Source: CAJCJE01 sp036494465 (GTDB lineage Bacteria; Actinomycetota; Actinomycetes; Mycobacteriales; Pseudonocardiaceae). Taken from it: a DNA stretch of 64,000 nucleotides. The notes beneath the pieces were generated by a model that had not been told where the DNA came from, ran no database searches, and was given only the letters and a program-made list of their open reading frames with translations. The stretch is from assembly GCA_036494465.1 (NCBI GenBank), contig DASXOJ010000237.1, positions 1 to 64,000 of the forward strand, read 5' to 3'. The position numbers and the translations under genes were made by a program. Positions 43,403-52,200 of this stretch are shown piece after piece (position 1 is the stretch's first letter; each line of letters starts with the position of its first letter).

Positions 43403-44806
43403 GTGTACGACTTCGACGTGGTGGTGCTCGGTTCCGGTCCGGGCGGGCAGAAGGCCGCGATCGCCACGGCCAAGCTCGGTAAGCGGGCGGCTGTGGTGGA
43501 GCGGCGGGACATGGTCGGCGGGGTGTGCATCAACACCGGCACCATCCCGTCCAAGACGTTGCGGGAGGCGGTGCTCTACCTGACCGGCCTCAACCAGCGC
43601 GAAATGTACGGACAGAGCTATCGGGTCAAAGAGGACATCACCGTCGCGGACCTGTTGTCCCGCACCCACCACGTGGTCGGGCGCGAGATCGAGGTGATTC
43701 GCAGCCAACTCGCCCGCAACCACGTGTCGCTGCTGCCCGGCCTCGGCCACTTCGCCGACGAGCACACCATCGAGGTGACCGATGGAACCGGACGCGAGCA
43801 GACGGTCACCGCCGACAAGATCGTCATCGCCACCGGCACACTGCCCGCTCGTCCGTCCACTGTGGAATTCGATGACAAGACCATCATCGACTCCGACGGC
43901 ATCCTGCACCTGGAACAGGTGCCCTCCTCGATGATCGTGGTCGGCGCCGGCGTCATCGGCATCGAATACGCCTCCATGTTCGCCGCGCTCGGCACCAAGG
44001 TCACGGTCGTCGAATCGCGCGAACGCATGCTCGACTTCTGCGACGGCGAGGTCGTCGAGGCGCTCAAGTACCACCTGCGGGACCTCTCGGTCACCTTCCG
44101 CTTCCACGAAACCGTTGCCTCCGTGCAGAAGCACGAGCGCGGCGCTATCGCGGTACTGGAGAGCGGCAAGAAGATCCCGGCCGAGGTCGTGATGTACTCC
44201 GCGGGCAGGCAGGGCATGACCGAACCGCTCAGCCTCGCATCGGCCGGGCTCGCAGCCGACAAGCGCGGCAGGCTCAAGGTCGACGAGTACTTCCGCACCG
44301 AGGTGCCCAACATCTACGCGGTCGGCGACGTCATCGGTTTCCCTGCGCTCGCCGCGACCTCGATGGAACAGGGCAGGCTCGCCGCGCACCACGCCTGCGG
44401 TGAACCAGTGCACGCCATGTCCACGTTGCAGCCGATCGGGATCTACACCATCCCGGAGATCAGCTTCATCGGCAAGACCGAGGACGAGCTGACCGCGGAG
44501 CGCATCCCGTTCGAGGTCGGCGTGTCCCGCTACCGTGAACTTGCCCGTGGCCAGATCATCGGCGACTCCTACGGCGTGCTCAAACTGCTGGTCTCGCCCG
44601 ATGACCGGTCCCTGCTCGGCGTGCACGTCTTCGGCACCGGGGCGACCGAGCTCGTGCACATCGGCCAGGCCGTGATGGGCTGCGGCGGCACCGTCGACTA
44701 CCTCGTCGACGCCGTCTTCAACTACCCGACGCTGGCCGAGTCGTACAAGGTCGCCGCGCTCGACGCGATGAACAAGATCCGCCAGATCGAACGACTCACC
44801 GAATAG
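43403..44806 (+). CDS. sthA: Soluble pyridine nucleotide transhydrogenase (Si-specific)
   Basis: A 467-residue flavoprotein that moves reducing equivalents between NADPH and NAD+ in the cytoplasm. FAD-binding VVVLGSGPGGQKAAIATAKL, then GVCINTGTIPSKTLREAV, where dihydrolipoamide dehydrogenases have a CxxxxC disulfide but here the second Cys is Thr, the hallmark of SthA. NAD(P) fold at VVGAGVIGIEYASMFAALG, and the C-terminal dimer domain has VHIGQAVMGCGGTVDYLVDA. The start is GTG 43403. It lies just downstream of the deacetylase gene (100 bp) on the same strand but is probably unrelated to it. Confidence 0.92.
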   Translation: MYDFDVVVLGSGPGGQKAAIATAKLGKRAAVVERRDMVGGVCINTGTIPSKTLREAVLYLTGLNQREMYGQSYRVKEDITVADLLSRTHHVVGREIEVIRSQLARNHVSLLPGLGHFADEHTIEVTDGTGREQTVTADKIVIATGTLPARPSTVEFDDKTIIDSDGILHLEQVPSSMIVVGAGVIGIEYASMFAALGTKVTVVESRERMLDFCDGEVVEALKYHLRDLSVTFRFHETVASVQKHERGAIAVLESGKKIPAEVVMYSAGRQGMTEPLSLASAGLAADKRGRLKVDEYFRTEVPNIYAVGDVIGFPALAATSMEQGRLAAHHACGEPVHAMSTLQPIGIYTIPEISFIGKTEDELTAERIPFEVGVSRYRELARGQIIGDSYGVLKLLVSPDDRSLLGVHVFGTGATELVHIGQAVMGCGGTVDYLVDAVFNYPTLAESYKVAALDAMNKIRQIERLTE

Positions 44807-44812
44807 GACTGT

Positions 44813-45121
44813 CTACTTCGGATTGTTCAGGCCGTCGAAGACGATGTCGACCAGCCGGCGGAAATCCGCCTCCGGTGGCGGCGCATCGTCTTCGGCGGCC
44901 CATCGGTACACGATGCCGAGATAGCCGTCCATCAGCAGTCTGCCGATCGAGGCCGCATCGACATCGGCCCGGATCTCGCCGCGCTCCTGCCCGGCAGGGA
45001 TCGCCGCGCCGAACAGGTCGCTGGTCGCGTAGGAGGTCGGGTGCAGCAGCACGCCGGACTGGAGCGTCGCCCGGGTGCGCATCCTGGTCAACCGAGGGGC
45101 GTCAGCGAACCAGGTGGTCAG
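44813..45121 (-). pseudogene. C-terminal remnant of a TetR regulator
   Basis: The frame from 45121 to a stop at 44813 encodes 102 residues typical of a TetR C-terminal domain (LTTWFADAPRLTRMRTRATL, AGQERGEIRADVDAASIGRL, then DFRRLVDIVFDGLNNP). The whole N-terminal HTH is missing, and upstream the frame becomes a poor-coding antisense-like sequence under the DUF1772 gene. The break falls within 4 bp of the DUF1772 stop (45118), as if that gene, or the DNA carrying it, replaced the front of the TetR gene. An internal ATG (MRTRATL) could still start a short product. Confidence 0.75.
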
Positions 45122-45564
45122 GCGAGCGCGGCGACCAGTAGGGCGAAGGCGGCGATGAGGTCGGCGACGCGGACGTAGTGGAAGCGGTCCCAGCGGTTCA
45201 TCTGTTCCTTCCAGTCGGCGGGCCGGTTTTCTGGGGTCCACGTCTTGCCCCGGTTGTTGATCGGGACGAGCAGCAGGATCGACATGAGCACGCTCACGAT
45301 CAGCAGTGCGGCGGCGATGATGACGAGGCCGGTGCCGGGGCGGTGCCATGCGGCGATGGCCCAGACCGCGCTCAGGACGAGCGAGCCGATGTACCAGAAC
45401 GGCATGAGGGCGCCGAGCATCCGGCCTCCGTGGGCGCGACCGAGTTGGCCGCTGTCGTCGGGGAGTCCGTCGAGGATCCGGTTGAAGACGAAGGCGACGG
45501 AGAATTCCACCCCCACCATCACGCCGACGACCACGACGGTGAGGACCTCAAGTGCGCTGAGCAT
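45118..45564 (-). CDS. DUF1772-type small membrane protein
   Basis: A 148-residue integral membrane protein with four hydrophobic segments: VLTVVVVGVMVGVEFSVAFV, MPFWYIGSLVLSAVWAIAAW, GLVIIAAALLIVSVLMSILL and a C-terminal VRVADLIAAFALLVAALA. The WTPENRPADWKEQMNRWDRF loop before the last helix is characteristic of DUF1772/anthrone-oxygenase-like proteins. ATG 45564 follows GGAAGG. It is divergent from the TetR at 45655, with good palindromes between, so it is the likely repressed target. Biochemical role unknown. Its stop abuts the TetR remnant. Confidence 0.82.
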   Translation of the reverse strand: MLSALEVLTVVVVGVMVGVEFSVAFVFNRILDGLPDDSGQLGRAHGGRMLGALMPFWYIGSLVLSAVWAIAAWHRPGTGLVIIAAALLIVSVLMSILLLVPINNRGKTWTPENRPADWKEQMNRWDRFHYVRVADLIAAFALLVAALA

Positions 45565-45581
45565 GGCGACCTTCCCAAAAT

Positions 45582-45645
45582 CTAGTGTTGCTAGCTGGTG
45601 AAGCAACGCTAGTACTACTGACGCTCGCTTGTCTAGCGATGCTAG
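45582..45645. promoter_or_regulatory. Palindromic operators between DUF1772 gene and TetR
   Basis: CTAGTGTTGCT (45582-45592) and AGCAACGCTAG (45602-45612) form an 11-bp inverted repeat with one mismatch. A second, shorter perfect palindrome CTAGCGATGCTAG lies at 45633-45645, ten bp before the TetR ATG. Both share CTAGC half-sites, as expected for one TetR regulator binding twice. Confidence 0.8.
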
Positions 45646-45654
45646 GATCACCTC

Positions 45655-46233
45655 ATGTCGGTACAGGAACGCAAGGAGCGCGAACGAGCGGACCGCGAAC
45701 GCCTCATCGTGGCGACGGCCCGCGAACTCGCCGAGCAGCAGGGCTGGGACGCGGTCACCACCCGCAGGCTCGCCGAGTGCATCGAATACAGCCAACCCGT
45801 CCTCTACAGCCACTTCCACGGCAAACGCGAGATCATCGGGGCCGTCGCCCTCGATGGCGCCACCGAGATGGCCGCGGCACTGCGGGCCGCGGCCTCCGCC
45901 GCGAACGGTCCGCGTGCCCGGGTCACCGCCCTCGCCCGCGCCTACCTCGACTTCGCTGCCCGCAACCCGGCGGTCTACGACGCCATGTTCCAACTCGACG
46001 GCGGCCTGGCGTTCGCCAAGGCGGACACCCCGGAACCGCTGAAGGACGCCTTCGCGGCCCTGCTGGAAACCCTCGGCGAGGTCGCGGGCGACGGCGTCCA
46101 CCCTGGACTGTTCACCGAGTTGTTCTGGGCGGCCCTGCACGGACTGGCGACCCTGACCCGGGCCGGACGGCTGCCACCGGAGGACACCGAGCGGAGGACG
46201 GAGCTGCTGGTGGACCGGCTCGCCGTGGTCTGA
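45655..46233 (+). CDS. TetR family transcriptional regulator (WHG-domain type)
   Basis: A 192-residue TetR protein. HTH TTRRLAECIEYSQPVLYSHF at about residues 39-58, then KREIIGAVALDG. The C-terminal domain has RVTALARAYLDFAARNPAVY and LFWAALHGLATLTRAGRLPP, the WHG-type pattern. ATG 45655 sits ten bp after a palindrome; no strong ribosome site is seen, so it may be leaderless. Likely autoregulatory and controlling the divergent DUF1772 gene. Distinct in sequence from the TetR remnant at 44813. Confidence 0.9.
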   Translation: MSVQERKERERADRERLIVATARELAEQQGWDAVTTRRLAECIEYSQPVLYSHFHGKREIIGAVALDGATEMAAALRAAASAANGPRARVTALARAYLDFAARNPAVYDAMFQLDGGLAFAKADTPEPLKDAFAALLETLGEVAGDGVHPGLFTELFWAALHGLATLTRAGRLPPEDTERRTELLVDRLAVV

Positions 46234-46389
46234 CGCACCGTCCCGGCGGACACGCAGCCAGGGCCCTCGGGTCTCGCGCTCGATCACCGGCCGTTCACCC
46301 GGTGCGACAGTGGCAGAGTCCGTGCTGGTCAGCGCACTGTGGTGAGGCGGAGGCGGGGTGCGAATCGGGCGGTCGGGTAGAATTTTTTC

Positions 46390-47664
46390 ATGGCGAATCT
46401 CCGGTCGCGCATCCTCGCATGGGTGGGGCGCAAGTATTTGGCTCGGACCCAGAAAAAGGGTTTCAACCTTGCCAAGATGTCGTTCCTGCCGGATGCCGCG
46501 CTCATGCCTTTGCGGCGCGAGGGCCTTGATCCGGTGGCGGAACTCGGTCAGAAACGCGCAACCGAACCGATCTCCAAAATTTCCCTGTCGTTCGGATTCA
46601 ATGCGTGGCTGGTGACCGGTTACGAAGAGAACAAAAAGGTTCTCGCCAACACCGCGGGCTTCAGCAACGACTTCACCAACCTGATCGGCGCGGCCGGGGT
46701 GACCGAGGACCAGAACCCGGGCGGGCTGGGTTTCTCGGATCCGCCGGTGCACACTCGACTGCGCAAGGTGCTCACGCCGGAGTTCACCATGCGCAGGCTT
46801 TCCCGGCTCACGCCGCGCATTCACGCCATTGTGGAGGATCAGCTCGACCAGATGGCGAAGGCGGACAAGCCGGTCGACCTCGCGCAGTTCTTCGCGTTCC
46901 CGATTCCGTCGCTGGTCATCTGCGAACTGCTCGGCGTGCCCTATGAGGACCGGGAGGACTTCCAGCGGCTGTCCACCGCGCGGTTCGACCTGTTCGGTGG
47001 CGCGAGTTCTTCGCTCGGCGCGATTTCCGAATCGTTGACCTACCTGCTCGACGTGGTCAAGAAGCAGCGGGAGAACCCGGGCGACGGGCTGCTCGGTCAG
47101 TTGATCAAGGAGCACGGCGACGAGATCGACGACATGGAGCTGGCCGGGCTCGCGGACGGGTTGCTCACCGGTGGACTTGAGACCACCGCGAGCATGCTGA
47201 CGCTGGGCGCGCTGGTGTTGCTGCGCGACCGCGAATGTTTCACCCGGATTCGTGACGACGATGACGCGATCGACGATTTCGTCGAGGAATTGCTGCGTTA
47301 TCTGACCGTCGTCCAGGTCGCATTTCCGCGCTTCGCTCGCGAGGATATCGAAATCGCGGGTGTGACGATCACCAAGGGCGATATCGTGGTGTGTTCACTG
47401 GTCGGTGGAAATCGCGATTCCGTGCTCGGTGACGACATGGAGAAATTCGACTTCAGCCGCCCGGCGACGTCGCATCTCGCCTTCGGTTATGGCGCGCACC
47501 GGTGTATCGGCGCGGAGCTCGCCCGGATGGAACTGCGCGCCGCCTATCCCGCGCTGGTCCGGCGGTTCCCCGAGCTGCGGCTCGCGGTGGAGCCGGCGGA
47601 GCTGGCCTTCCGCAAGCTGTCCATCGTGTACGGCGTCGAGGAACTGCCGGTCCTGCTCAGCTGA
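46390..47664 (+). CDS. Cytochrome P450
   Basis: A 424-residue bacterial class I P450. The I-helix oxygen-activation motif is LLTGGLETTAS (Gly-Gly-x-Glu-Thr-Thr), the ExxR pair is EELLR, and the heme-binding loop is FGYGAHRCIGAELARME with the axial Cys. LGFSDPPVHTRLRKVLTPEF is the conserved C-helix region. Redox partners are not encoded nearby. The substrate is unknown; the gene is single, between TetR 45655 and a convergent GntR (4 bp apart). The start ATG 46390 is preceded by an unusual T-run and a weak GGGTAG. Confidence 0.93.
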   Translation: MANLRSRILAWVGRKYLARTQKKGFNLAKMSFLPDAALMPLRREGLDPVAELGQKRATEPISKISLSFGFNAWLVTGYEENKKVLANTAGFSNDFTNLIGAAGVTEDQNPGGLGFSDPPVHTRLRKVLTPEFTMRRLSRLTPRIHAIVEDQLDQMAKADKPVDLAQFFAFPIPSLVICELLGVPYEDREDFQRLSTARFDLFGGASSSLGAISESLTYLLDVVKKQRENPGDGLLGQLIKEHGDEIDDMELAGLADGLLTGGLETTASMLTLGALVLLRDRECFTRIRDDDDAIDDFVEELLRYLTVVQVAFPRFAREDIEIAGVTITKGDIVVCSLVGGNRDSVLGDDMEKFDFSRPATSHLAFGYGAHRCIGAELARMELRAAYPALVRRFPELRLAVEPAELAFRKLSIVYGVEELPVLLS

Positions 47665-47668
47665 GGGC

Positions 47669-48466
47669 TCAGTGGCCGCGGATGCGCTGTAGCCACGCTT
47701 GCGACTGCGGCGACGGGCCGTCGAGCTGGTCGATGTACTCGGCCAGGAACTGCTGGTGGCCGTGCCGGTGGAAGGCGCGGCGCACCGCGTCCTGGTCGCC
47801 GGTCTCGATGACCTCCATCAGTACCCGGTGCCGCTCGGCGTTGCCTGCCAGCGACTCGACGTCCTTGGTGGCGCCCCGGTTCATCGCCATGCACAGCTGC
47901 ATCTGCAGCGCGAGCGAGCGGTAGGTCTCGGTGAGCCTGCGGTTGCCTGCCAGGCCGATGACGGCGAGGTGGAACGCGAACGCGTGCCCGGTCACCGCCG
48001 CCTCGTCGCCCGCTTCGGCGGCGGCCGTCAGGTATTCGAGGGCGCGACGGCAGGGGCGGAGCAGTTCGTCGCTGTTGACCGGAATGCCCAGCGTGATCGC
48101 CAGCTCTTCCAGCTCTTCGCGCATCGTCACGATCTCGTAGACGTCGTGCTGGGTGAGCGGGGTGACCACCGCGCCGCGCCGGGGGTGCTGCACGACCAGG
48201 CCCTCGTGCACGAGCATGATCAGCGCCTCGCGCAGCGGCGGGCGGGACACGCCGAGCTGCTCGGTCAGCTGGTTCTCGATGATCCGCTCACCGGGACGCA
48301 TGTCGCCGGAGAGGATCATCGCCCGAAGTGCGTCCGCGGCGAGCGTGGCCATACTGGGTGGCGGTACGACCTTGGACATCGTGCCCGCGGCGATCGGGTT
48401 GTGCGGCGCTACCGAGGACTCGGTGGACATCGAGGACATGGGGGACTCCGTGTTCATCGTTATCAC
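47669..48466 (-). CDS. GntR family transcriptional regulator (FCD type)
   Basis: A 265-residue GntR regulator. After a disordered Ser/Met-rich start comes the winged HTH (LAADALRAMILSGDMRPGER, ENQLTEQLGVSRPPLREAL), then an FCD helical ligand domain from about residue 105 with EITxxMREELEELA-like helices, HAFAFHLAVIGLAGNRRL (Asp/His metal-site helices), and NAERHRVLMEVIETGDQDA. FCD proteins bind carboxylates, often with a metal. Two starts, ATG 48466 and 48457, are possible. It is divergent from an enoyl-CoA hydratase gene with a perfect operator between, so acyl-CoA or carboxylate catabolism is likely. Confidence 0.9.
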   Translation of the reverse strand: MITMNTESPMSSMSTESSVAPHNPIAAGTMSKVVPPPSMATLAADALRAMILSGDMRPGERIIENQLTEQLGVSRPPLREALIMLVHEGLVVQHPRRGAVVTPLTQHDVYEIVTMREELEELAITLGIPVNSDELLRPCRRALEYLTAAAEAGDEAAVTGHAFAFHLAVIGLAGNRRLTETYRSLALQMQLCMAMNRGATKDVESLAGNAERHRVLMEVIETGDQDAVRRAFHRHGHQQFLAEYIDQLDGPSPQSQAWLQRIRGH

Positions 48467-48480
48467 CAGCTCCTAGCCCG

Positions 48481-48496
48481 CTACTGTATACAGTAG
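48481..48496. promoter_or_regulatory. GntR operator palindrome
   Basis: CTACTGTATACAGTAG is a perfect 16-bp palindrome located 14 bp from the GntR start and 47 bp from the enoyl-CoA hydratase start. Shape (TGTATACA core) suits FCD-type GntR proteins such as the one encoded at 47669. Confidence 0.85.
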
Positions 48497-48543
48497 GTTA
48501 CTCGTCCACCGCAGACCACACTGACGATACGGATGGTGAGTCG

Positions 48544-49362
48544 ATGGACGGTGGCAAACCCCCGTTGAACGGTGGTGTGAATATCAACCCCTCGGACACC
48601 GACGAATTGCTCATCGAGGCCGCCGACGGCGTGCTGACCGTGCTGTTCAACCGCCCCAAGCAGCGCAACGCGATGACCTGGGCGATGTACGAGGGCCTGG
48701 TCAGGGCCTGCGAACGCGCCGATGCCGACCCTGACATCCTGGCCCTGGTGCTGCGCGGCGCGGGCGGTGCCGCGTTCGTCGCCGGGACCGACATCGCGCA
48801 GTTCGCGGACTTCCTGGACGGCGCGGACGGGGTCGAGTACGAGCGCAAGACGACCGCGATCCTGACCCGGCTCGCCGAGGTCACGGTGCCCACCATCGCC
48901 GCCATCGACGGGTTCTGCGTCGGCGCGGGCCTGGCCATCGCATCCGCCTGCGACCTGCGGATCAGCGGTCCGGACGCCCGGTTCGGGGTGCCGATCGCGC
49001 GGACCGTCGGCAACTGCCTCTCCGCCGCGACGCTCGCGCTGGTCAGCGGACATCTCGGCACCGCGCGCACCACCGACCTGCTGCTGACCGCGCGGTTGGC
49101 GAGTGCCGATGAGCTCGCGCCGACCGGCTTCCTGGCAGAGGTCACCGAGGACGTGGACGGGGCGTTGGCGCGGCTGCTCGCGCGGTTGGCCGGGCATGCG
49201 CCGCTGACGATGTGGGCGACCAAGACCGCGCTGCGCCGGTTGCGCGATGCGGTCTCGGTCGAGGATGACGACGTGGTGGCGCGGGTGTACGGGTCGCGGG
49301 ACTTCCGGGCGGGGGTTGCCGCCTTCGGCGAGAAGCGCGCGCCGGAGTGGACCGGGGAATAG
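48544..49362 (+). CDS. Enoyl-CoA hydratase/isomerase family protein
   Basis: A 272-residue crotonase-fold protein: LFNRPKQRNAMTWAMYEGL at the N-terminal beta/alpha unit, oxyanion hole segments GAAFVAGTDIAQF and IDGFCVGAGLAIASACDLRI, and ARFGVPIARTVGNCL. Crotonases catalyse hydration, isomerisation or related steps on acyl-CoA thioesters. In this protein the usual catalytic Glu of AxxGxE-type hydratases is not obvious, so the exact reaction is open. ATG 48544 has GGTGAG upstream. Divergent from the FCD-type GntR, with their operator at 48481-48496. Confidence 0.85.
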   Translation: MDGGKPPLNGGVNINPSDTDELLIEAADGVLTVLFNRPKQRNAMTWAMYEGLVRACERADADPDILALVLRGAGGAAFVAGTDIAQFADFLDGADGVEYERKTTAILTRLAEVTVPTIAAIDGFCVGAGLAIASACDLRISGPDARFGVPIARTVGNCLSAATLALVSGHLGTARTTDLLLTARLASADELAPTGFLAEVTEDVDGALARLLARLAGHAPLTMWATKTALRRLRDAVSVEDDDVVARVYGSRDFRAGVAAFGEKRAPEWTGE

Positions 49363-49373
49363 GTCGAACGGGC

Positions 49374-50591
49374 TCAGGCGGGTTGCGCCGCGGTGCCGGT
49401 TTTGGCGCCGCCTGCCGCCAGGAACTGTTCGACCGGCAGGGCGGCGGCACCGAGAGCGACCGCGTCCTGGCCGAGTTTGGCCAGTTCGATGGTGGTCTGC
49501 GCGAACGGGCGGTGCAGCGCGTGCTCGGCGGCGGCCGCGCGGATCTCGGGGAGTTTGCGTTCGCCGATCAGCAGACCGGCCCACCCGCCGACGATGATCA
49601 GCTCCGGGTTGAACAGGTTCACCAGGTTGGCCAGACCCGCGCCGAGGTAGCTGACCACCTCGTCGATCACCCTGGTCGAGGTGGCGGTGCCCGCATCGAG
49701 CAGTTCCGCCATCGCCGCTTCCTCGTCCTCGGGCGCGGCGGGCTTGGCCCGGCGCAGGCTCTGGTACCGGTCGAGGATCGCGCCAGCGCCGATGTACGCC
49801 TCCAGGCAGCCGTTGGCTCCGCAGCGGCACCGCCTGCCGCCGACCTCGATCTTGGTGTGACCCCATTCGCCCGCGCTGCCGGTCGCGCCCTGGTACGTGG
49901 CACCGCCCGCGATCACGCTGGCGCCGACGCCGGAACCGAGCAGCGCGACCACCGCGTCCTTGGTGCCCTTGCCGGTGCCGAACCACATCTCCGCGAGGCC
50001 GAGGGTTTTGGCGCCGTTGTCCACGTGCAGTGGCAGCGGGATCTCGGCCTGCACCAGCTCGACCAGCGGCACCGCGCCCCAGCCCGCTGCCTGGGAGTTC
50101 ACGAACAGCCTCGGCCCGCGCTCGACGATGCCGGGCACGCCGATGCCGACGCCGAGCACGTCGATCTCCTGGTCGATGCCGGGATCGGTCAGCACGGATC
50201 TGATGCCCGCGACGACGTGGCTGACCACCTCGTCGACGTCGCGACCGCCGGAGTGCAGCACGAGCTCGGCCGTGGCGCGCACATGCATGCCGAGGTCGAA
50301 CCGCTCGACCCTGACCTTGGTCTCACCGATGTCCACGCCGACGACGTGACCGAAGTCGGGATCGATGCGCAGCAGGGTTCGGGGGCGGCCACCGTCCGAG
50401 TCGACCAGGCCCGCTTCGGCGACGACGCCGTCCGCGATGAGCTCGCCGATCACGTTGCTGACCGTGGCCTGGCTCAGGCCCGTGGAGCGGCTCAGCTCCT
50501 GCCTGCTGCACGAGCCTTCGGTGAACAGCTTGGTCAGCAGCACCGACCGGTTGCCGCGACGCAGGTCGCGTACCGTGCTCAGCTTCGCCAT
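49374..50591 (-). CDS. ROK family transcriptional repressor
   Basis: A 405-residue NagC/XylR-type regulator. N-terminal winged HTH (LFTEGSCSRQELSRSTGLSQ, ATVSNVIGELIADGVV), then the ROK sugar-kinase-like domain: VVGVDIGETKVRVERFDLG, LGVGIGVPGIVERGP, LHVDNGAKTLGLAEMW, and the zinc-binding CRCGANGCLEAYIGAG. It binds a sugar effector and DNA. It is divergent from the sugar ABC importer operon that starts at 50845; an inverted repeat overlapping the promoter there is its probable operator. Effector probably the imported sugar or its phosphate. Confidence 0.92.
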   Translation of the reverse strand: MAKLSTVRDLRRGNRSVLLTKLFTEGSCSRQELSRSTGLSQATVSNVIGELIADGVVAEAGLVDSDGGRPRTLLRIDPDFGHVVGVDIGETKVRVERFDLGMHVRATAELVLHSGGRDVDEVVSHVVAGIRSVLTDPGIDQEIDVLGVGIGVPGIVERGPRLFVNSQAAGWGAVPLVELVQAEIPLPLHVDNGAKTLGLAEMWFGTGKGTKDAVVALLGSGVGASVIAGGATYQGATGSAGEWGHTKIEVGGRRCRCGANGCLEAYIGAGAILDRYQSLRRAKPAAPEDEEAAMAELLDAGTATSTRVIDEVVSYLGAGLANLVNLFNPELIIVGGWAGLLIGERKLPEIRAAAAEHALHRPFAQTTIELAKLGQDAVALGAAALPVEQFLAAGGAKTGTAAQPA

Positions 50592-50678
50592 CGAGCCCTC
50601 TTCTCCTCAGTCCAGCCTGCATATTTTATGGCTTGACCTAAGCCTCGATCACAAGTCGGCCACCTGATCGCCGCACTC

Positions 50679-50707
50679 TTGACTCGTCCGAGACAATCAG
50701 ATTCAAT
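50679..50707 (+). promoter_or_regulatory. Candidate promoter of the sugar ABC operon
   Basis: TTGACT (50679-50684), exactly 17 bases, TTCAAT (50702-50707): a good -35 and weak -10. It lies 138 bp upstream of the lipoprotein start and its -10 overlaps an inverted repeat. Confidence 0.5.
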
Positions 50708-50719
50708 CACGCCTTGAAT
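50701..50719. promoter_or_regulatory. Probable ROK operator
   Basis: ATTCAA (50701-50706) and TTGAAT (50714-50719) flank seven bases, an AT-rich inverted repeat typical of NagC-type operators, sitting over the -10 element of the candidate ABC promoter. The ROK protein encoded at 49374 is the likely binder. Confidence 0.55.
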
Positions 50720-50844
50720 AAAGCCGTGCAGCAATGGTCCGCGCTGTTCGGTTTCGGCATCGAAGGGGCATCCTGGTGCGTCCAGACTGCCCCGACTGCC
50801 GCCGGTCGACGAGCCCGGATATCAGCTCAACGAGGAGCCGCACA

Positions 50845-52149
50845 GTGCGTCTAGGAAGATTCGCCTCGGTCGTAGCGCTCGCCGCGCTGACCGCCGCGTC
50901 CATCACCGCTTGTGGCGGTGGGAGTTCGGCAAACAACAGTTCACCGACCACATTGACCTATTGGGCAAGTGACCAGGGCACCAGCATCGCGAACGACCAG
51001 CAGGTGCTTGCCCCGGCACTGGCCGCGTTCCAGAAGCAGACCGGGATCAAGGTCAACATGGAAGTCATTCCATGGTCCGACCTGCTCAACCGCATCCTGG
51101 CCGCGGCAACTTCGGGCCAGGGCCCCGATGTGCTCAACATCGGCAACACCTGGTCCGCCTCGTTGCAGGCAACCGGCGCGTTCCTGCCGTTCGACTCGGC
51201 CACCATGAGCCAGATCGGCGACAAGAGCCAGTTCCTGTCCCTCTCGGCCACTGGCGCCGCTGGCCAGGACCCCGTTGGCCTGCCGATCTACGCCAACGCC
51301 TACGGCCTGTACTACAACAAGAAGATGTTCGCTGCGGCCGGCATCGCCAACCCGCCGACCACCTGGGACGAGATGATCGCCGACGGTCAGAAGCTGACCA
51401 CCGGCGGCCACTACGGTCTCTCGGTCGAGGGCGGTAGCGACTCGGAGAACGCCCACTTCGCGTTCATCTTCGGTCAGCAGCACGGCGCGTCGCTGTTCTC
51501 CAAGGACGGCAACACCCCGCAGTTCGACTCGCCGCAGGAAGTCGCGGGCGTCGAGCAGTACATCAACCTGATGGCGCAGAACAAGATCGTCAACACCTCC
51601 GACGCCGAGTACTCCAACGGCACCGAGGCGTTGCAGGACTTCGCGTCCGGCAAGACCGCGATGGTGATGTGGCAGGGTGCGGACGGTTCGCTGAAGACCG
51701 ACGGGATGAGCCCGGACGACTTCGGCATCGCGCCCATCCCGCTGCCTGCCGCAGGCCAGGGCAACCAGGTCAACAGCATGGTCGCCGGGATCAACATCTC
51801 CATCTTCAAGAACACCAAGAACAAGGATGGTGCGGTCAAGTTCGTCAAGTTCATGACCTCCACGCCGATCCAGCAGCAGCTCAACGCGGCCTACGGCTCG
51901 TTGCCGACGGTCAAGGCCGCCTACTCCGACCCGGCCTTCCAGACGCCGACCGACAAGGTGCTGGAGCAGGTCCTGGGCAGCACCTCGGCCCCGTTGCCGC
52001 AGGTGGCCAAGGAAAGCCAGTTCGAAACCGCAGTCGGTGAGCAGATGAAGGCGTTGTTCGCGGATGCCGCGAGTGGTAAGGCGATCAACGACGCCACCGT
52101 GAAGGCCGCGCTCACCACCGCCAACCAGCAGATGGCCGCCGGTGGCTGA
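50845..52149 (+). CDS. Sugar ABC transporter substrate-binding lipoprotein
   Basis: A 434-residue extracytoplasmic binding protein. GTG 50845 lies seven bases after CGAGGAG; the signal peptide ends at a lipobox SITACGGGS, so the protein is membrane-anchored by lipid. The body is a type I sugar-binding fold: LTYWASDQGTSIANDQQVLA, WSDLLNRILAAATSGQGPDV, GLPIYANAYGLYYNKKMFAA and TTWDEMIADGQKL are cluster-B/D style signatures. First gene of a four-gene operon with two permeases and a GH1 enzyme. Ligand probably a beta-glucoside or oligosaccharide (inference from GH1). Confidence 0.92.
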   Translation: MRLGRFASVVALAALTAASITACGGGSSANNSSPTTLTYWASDQGTSIANDQQVLAPALAAFQKQTGIKVNMEVIPWSDLLNRILAAATSGQGPDVLNIGNTWSASLQATGAFLPFDSATMSQIGDKSQFLSLSATGAAGQDPVGLPIYANAYGLYYNKKMFAAAGIANPPTTWDEMIADGQKLTTGGHYGLSVEGGSDSENAHFAFIFGQQHGASLFSKDGNTPQFDSPQEVAGVEQYINLMAQNKIVNTSDAEYSNGTEALQDFASGKTAMVMWQGADGSLKTDGMSPDDFGIAPIPLPAAGQGNQVNSMVAGINISIFKNTKNKDGAVKFVKFMTSTPIQQQLNAAYGSLPTVKAAYSDPAFQTPTDKVLEQVLGSTSAPLPQVAKESQFETAVGEQMKALFADAASGKAINDATVKAALTTANQQMAAGG

Positions 52150-52200
52150 TCAAGCTGCGACGACTGATCTGGCTGCATTGCTGAAGGGAACCGTTGGCTG

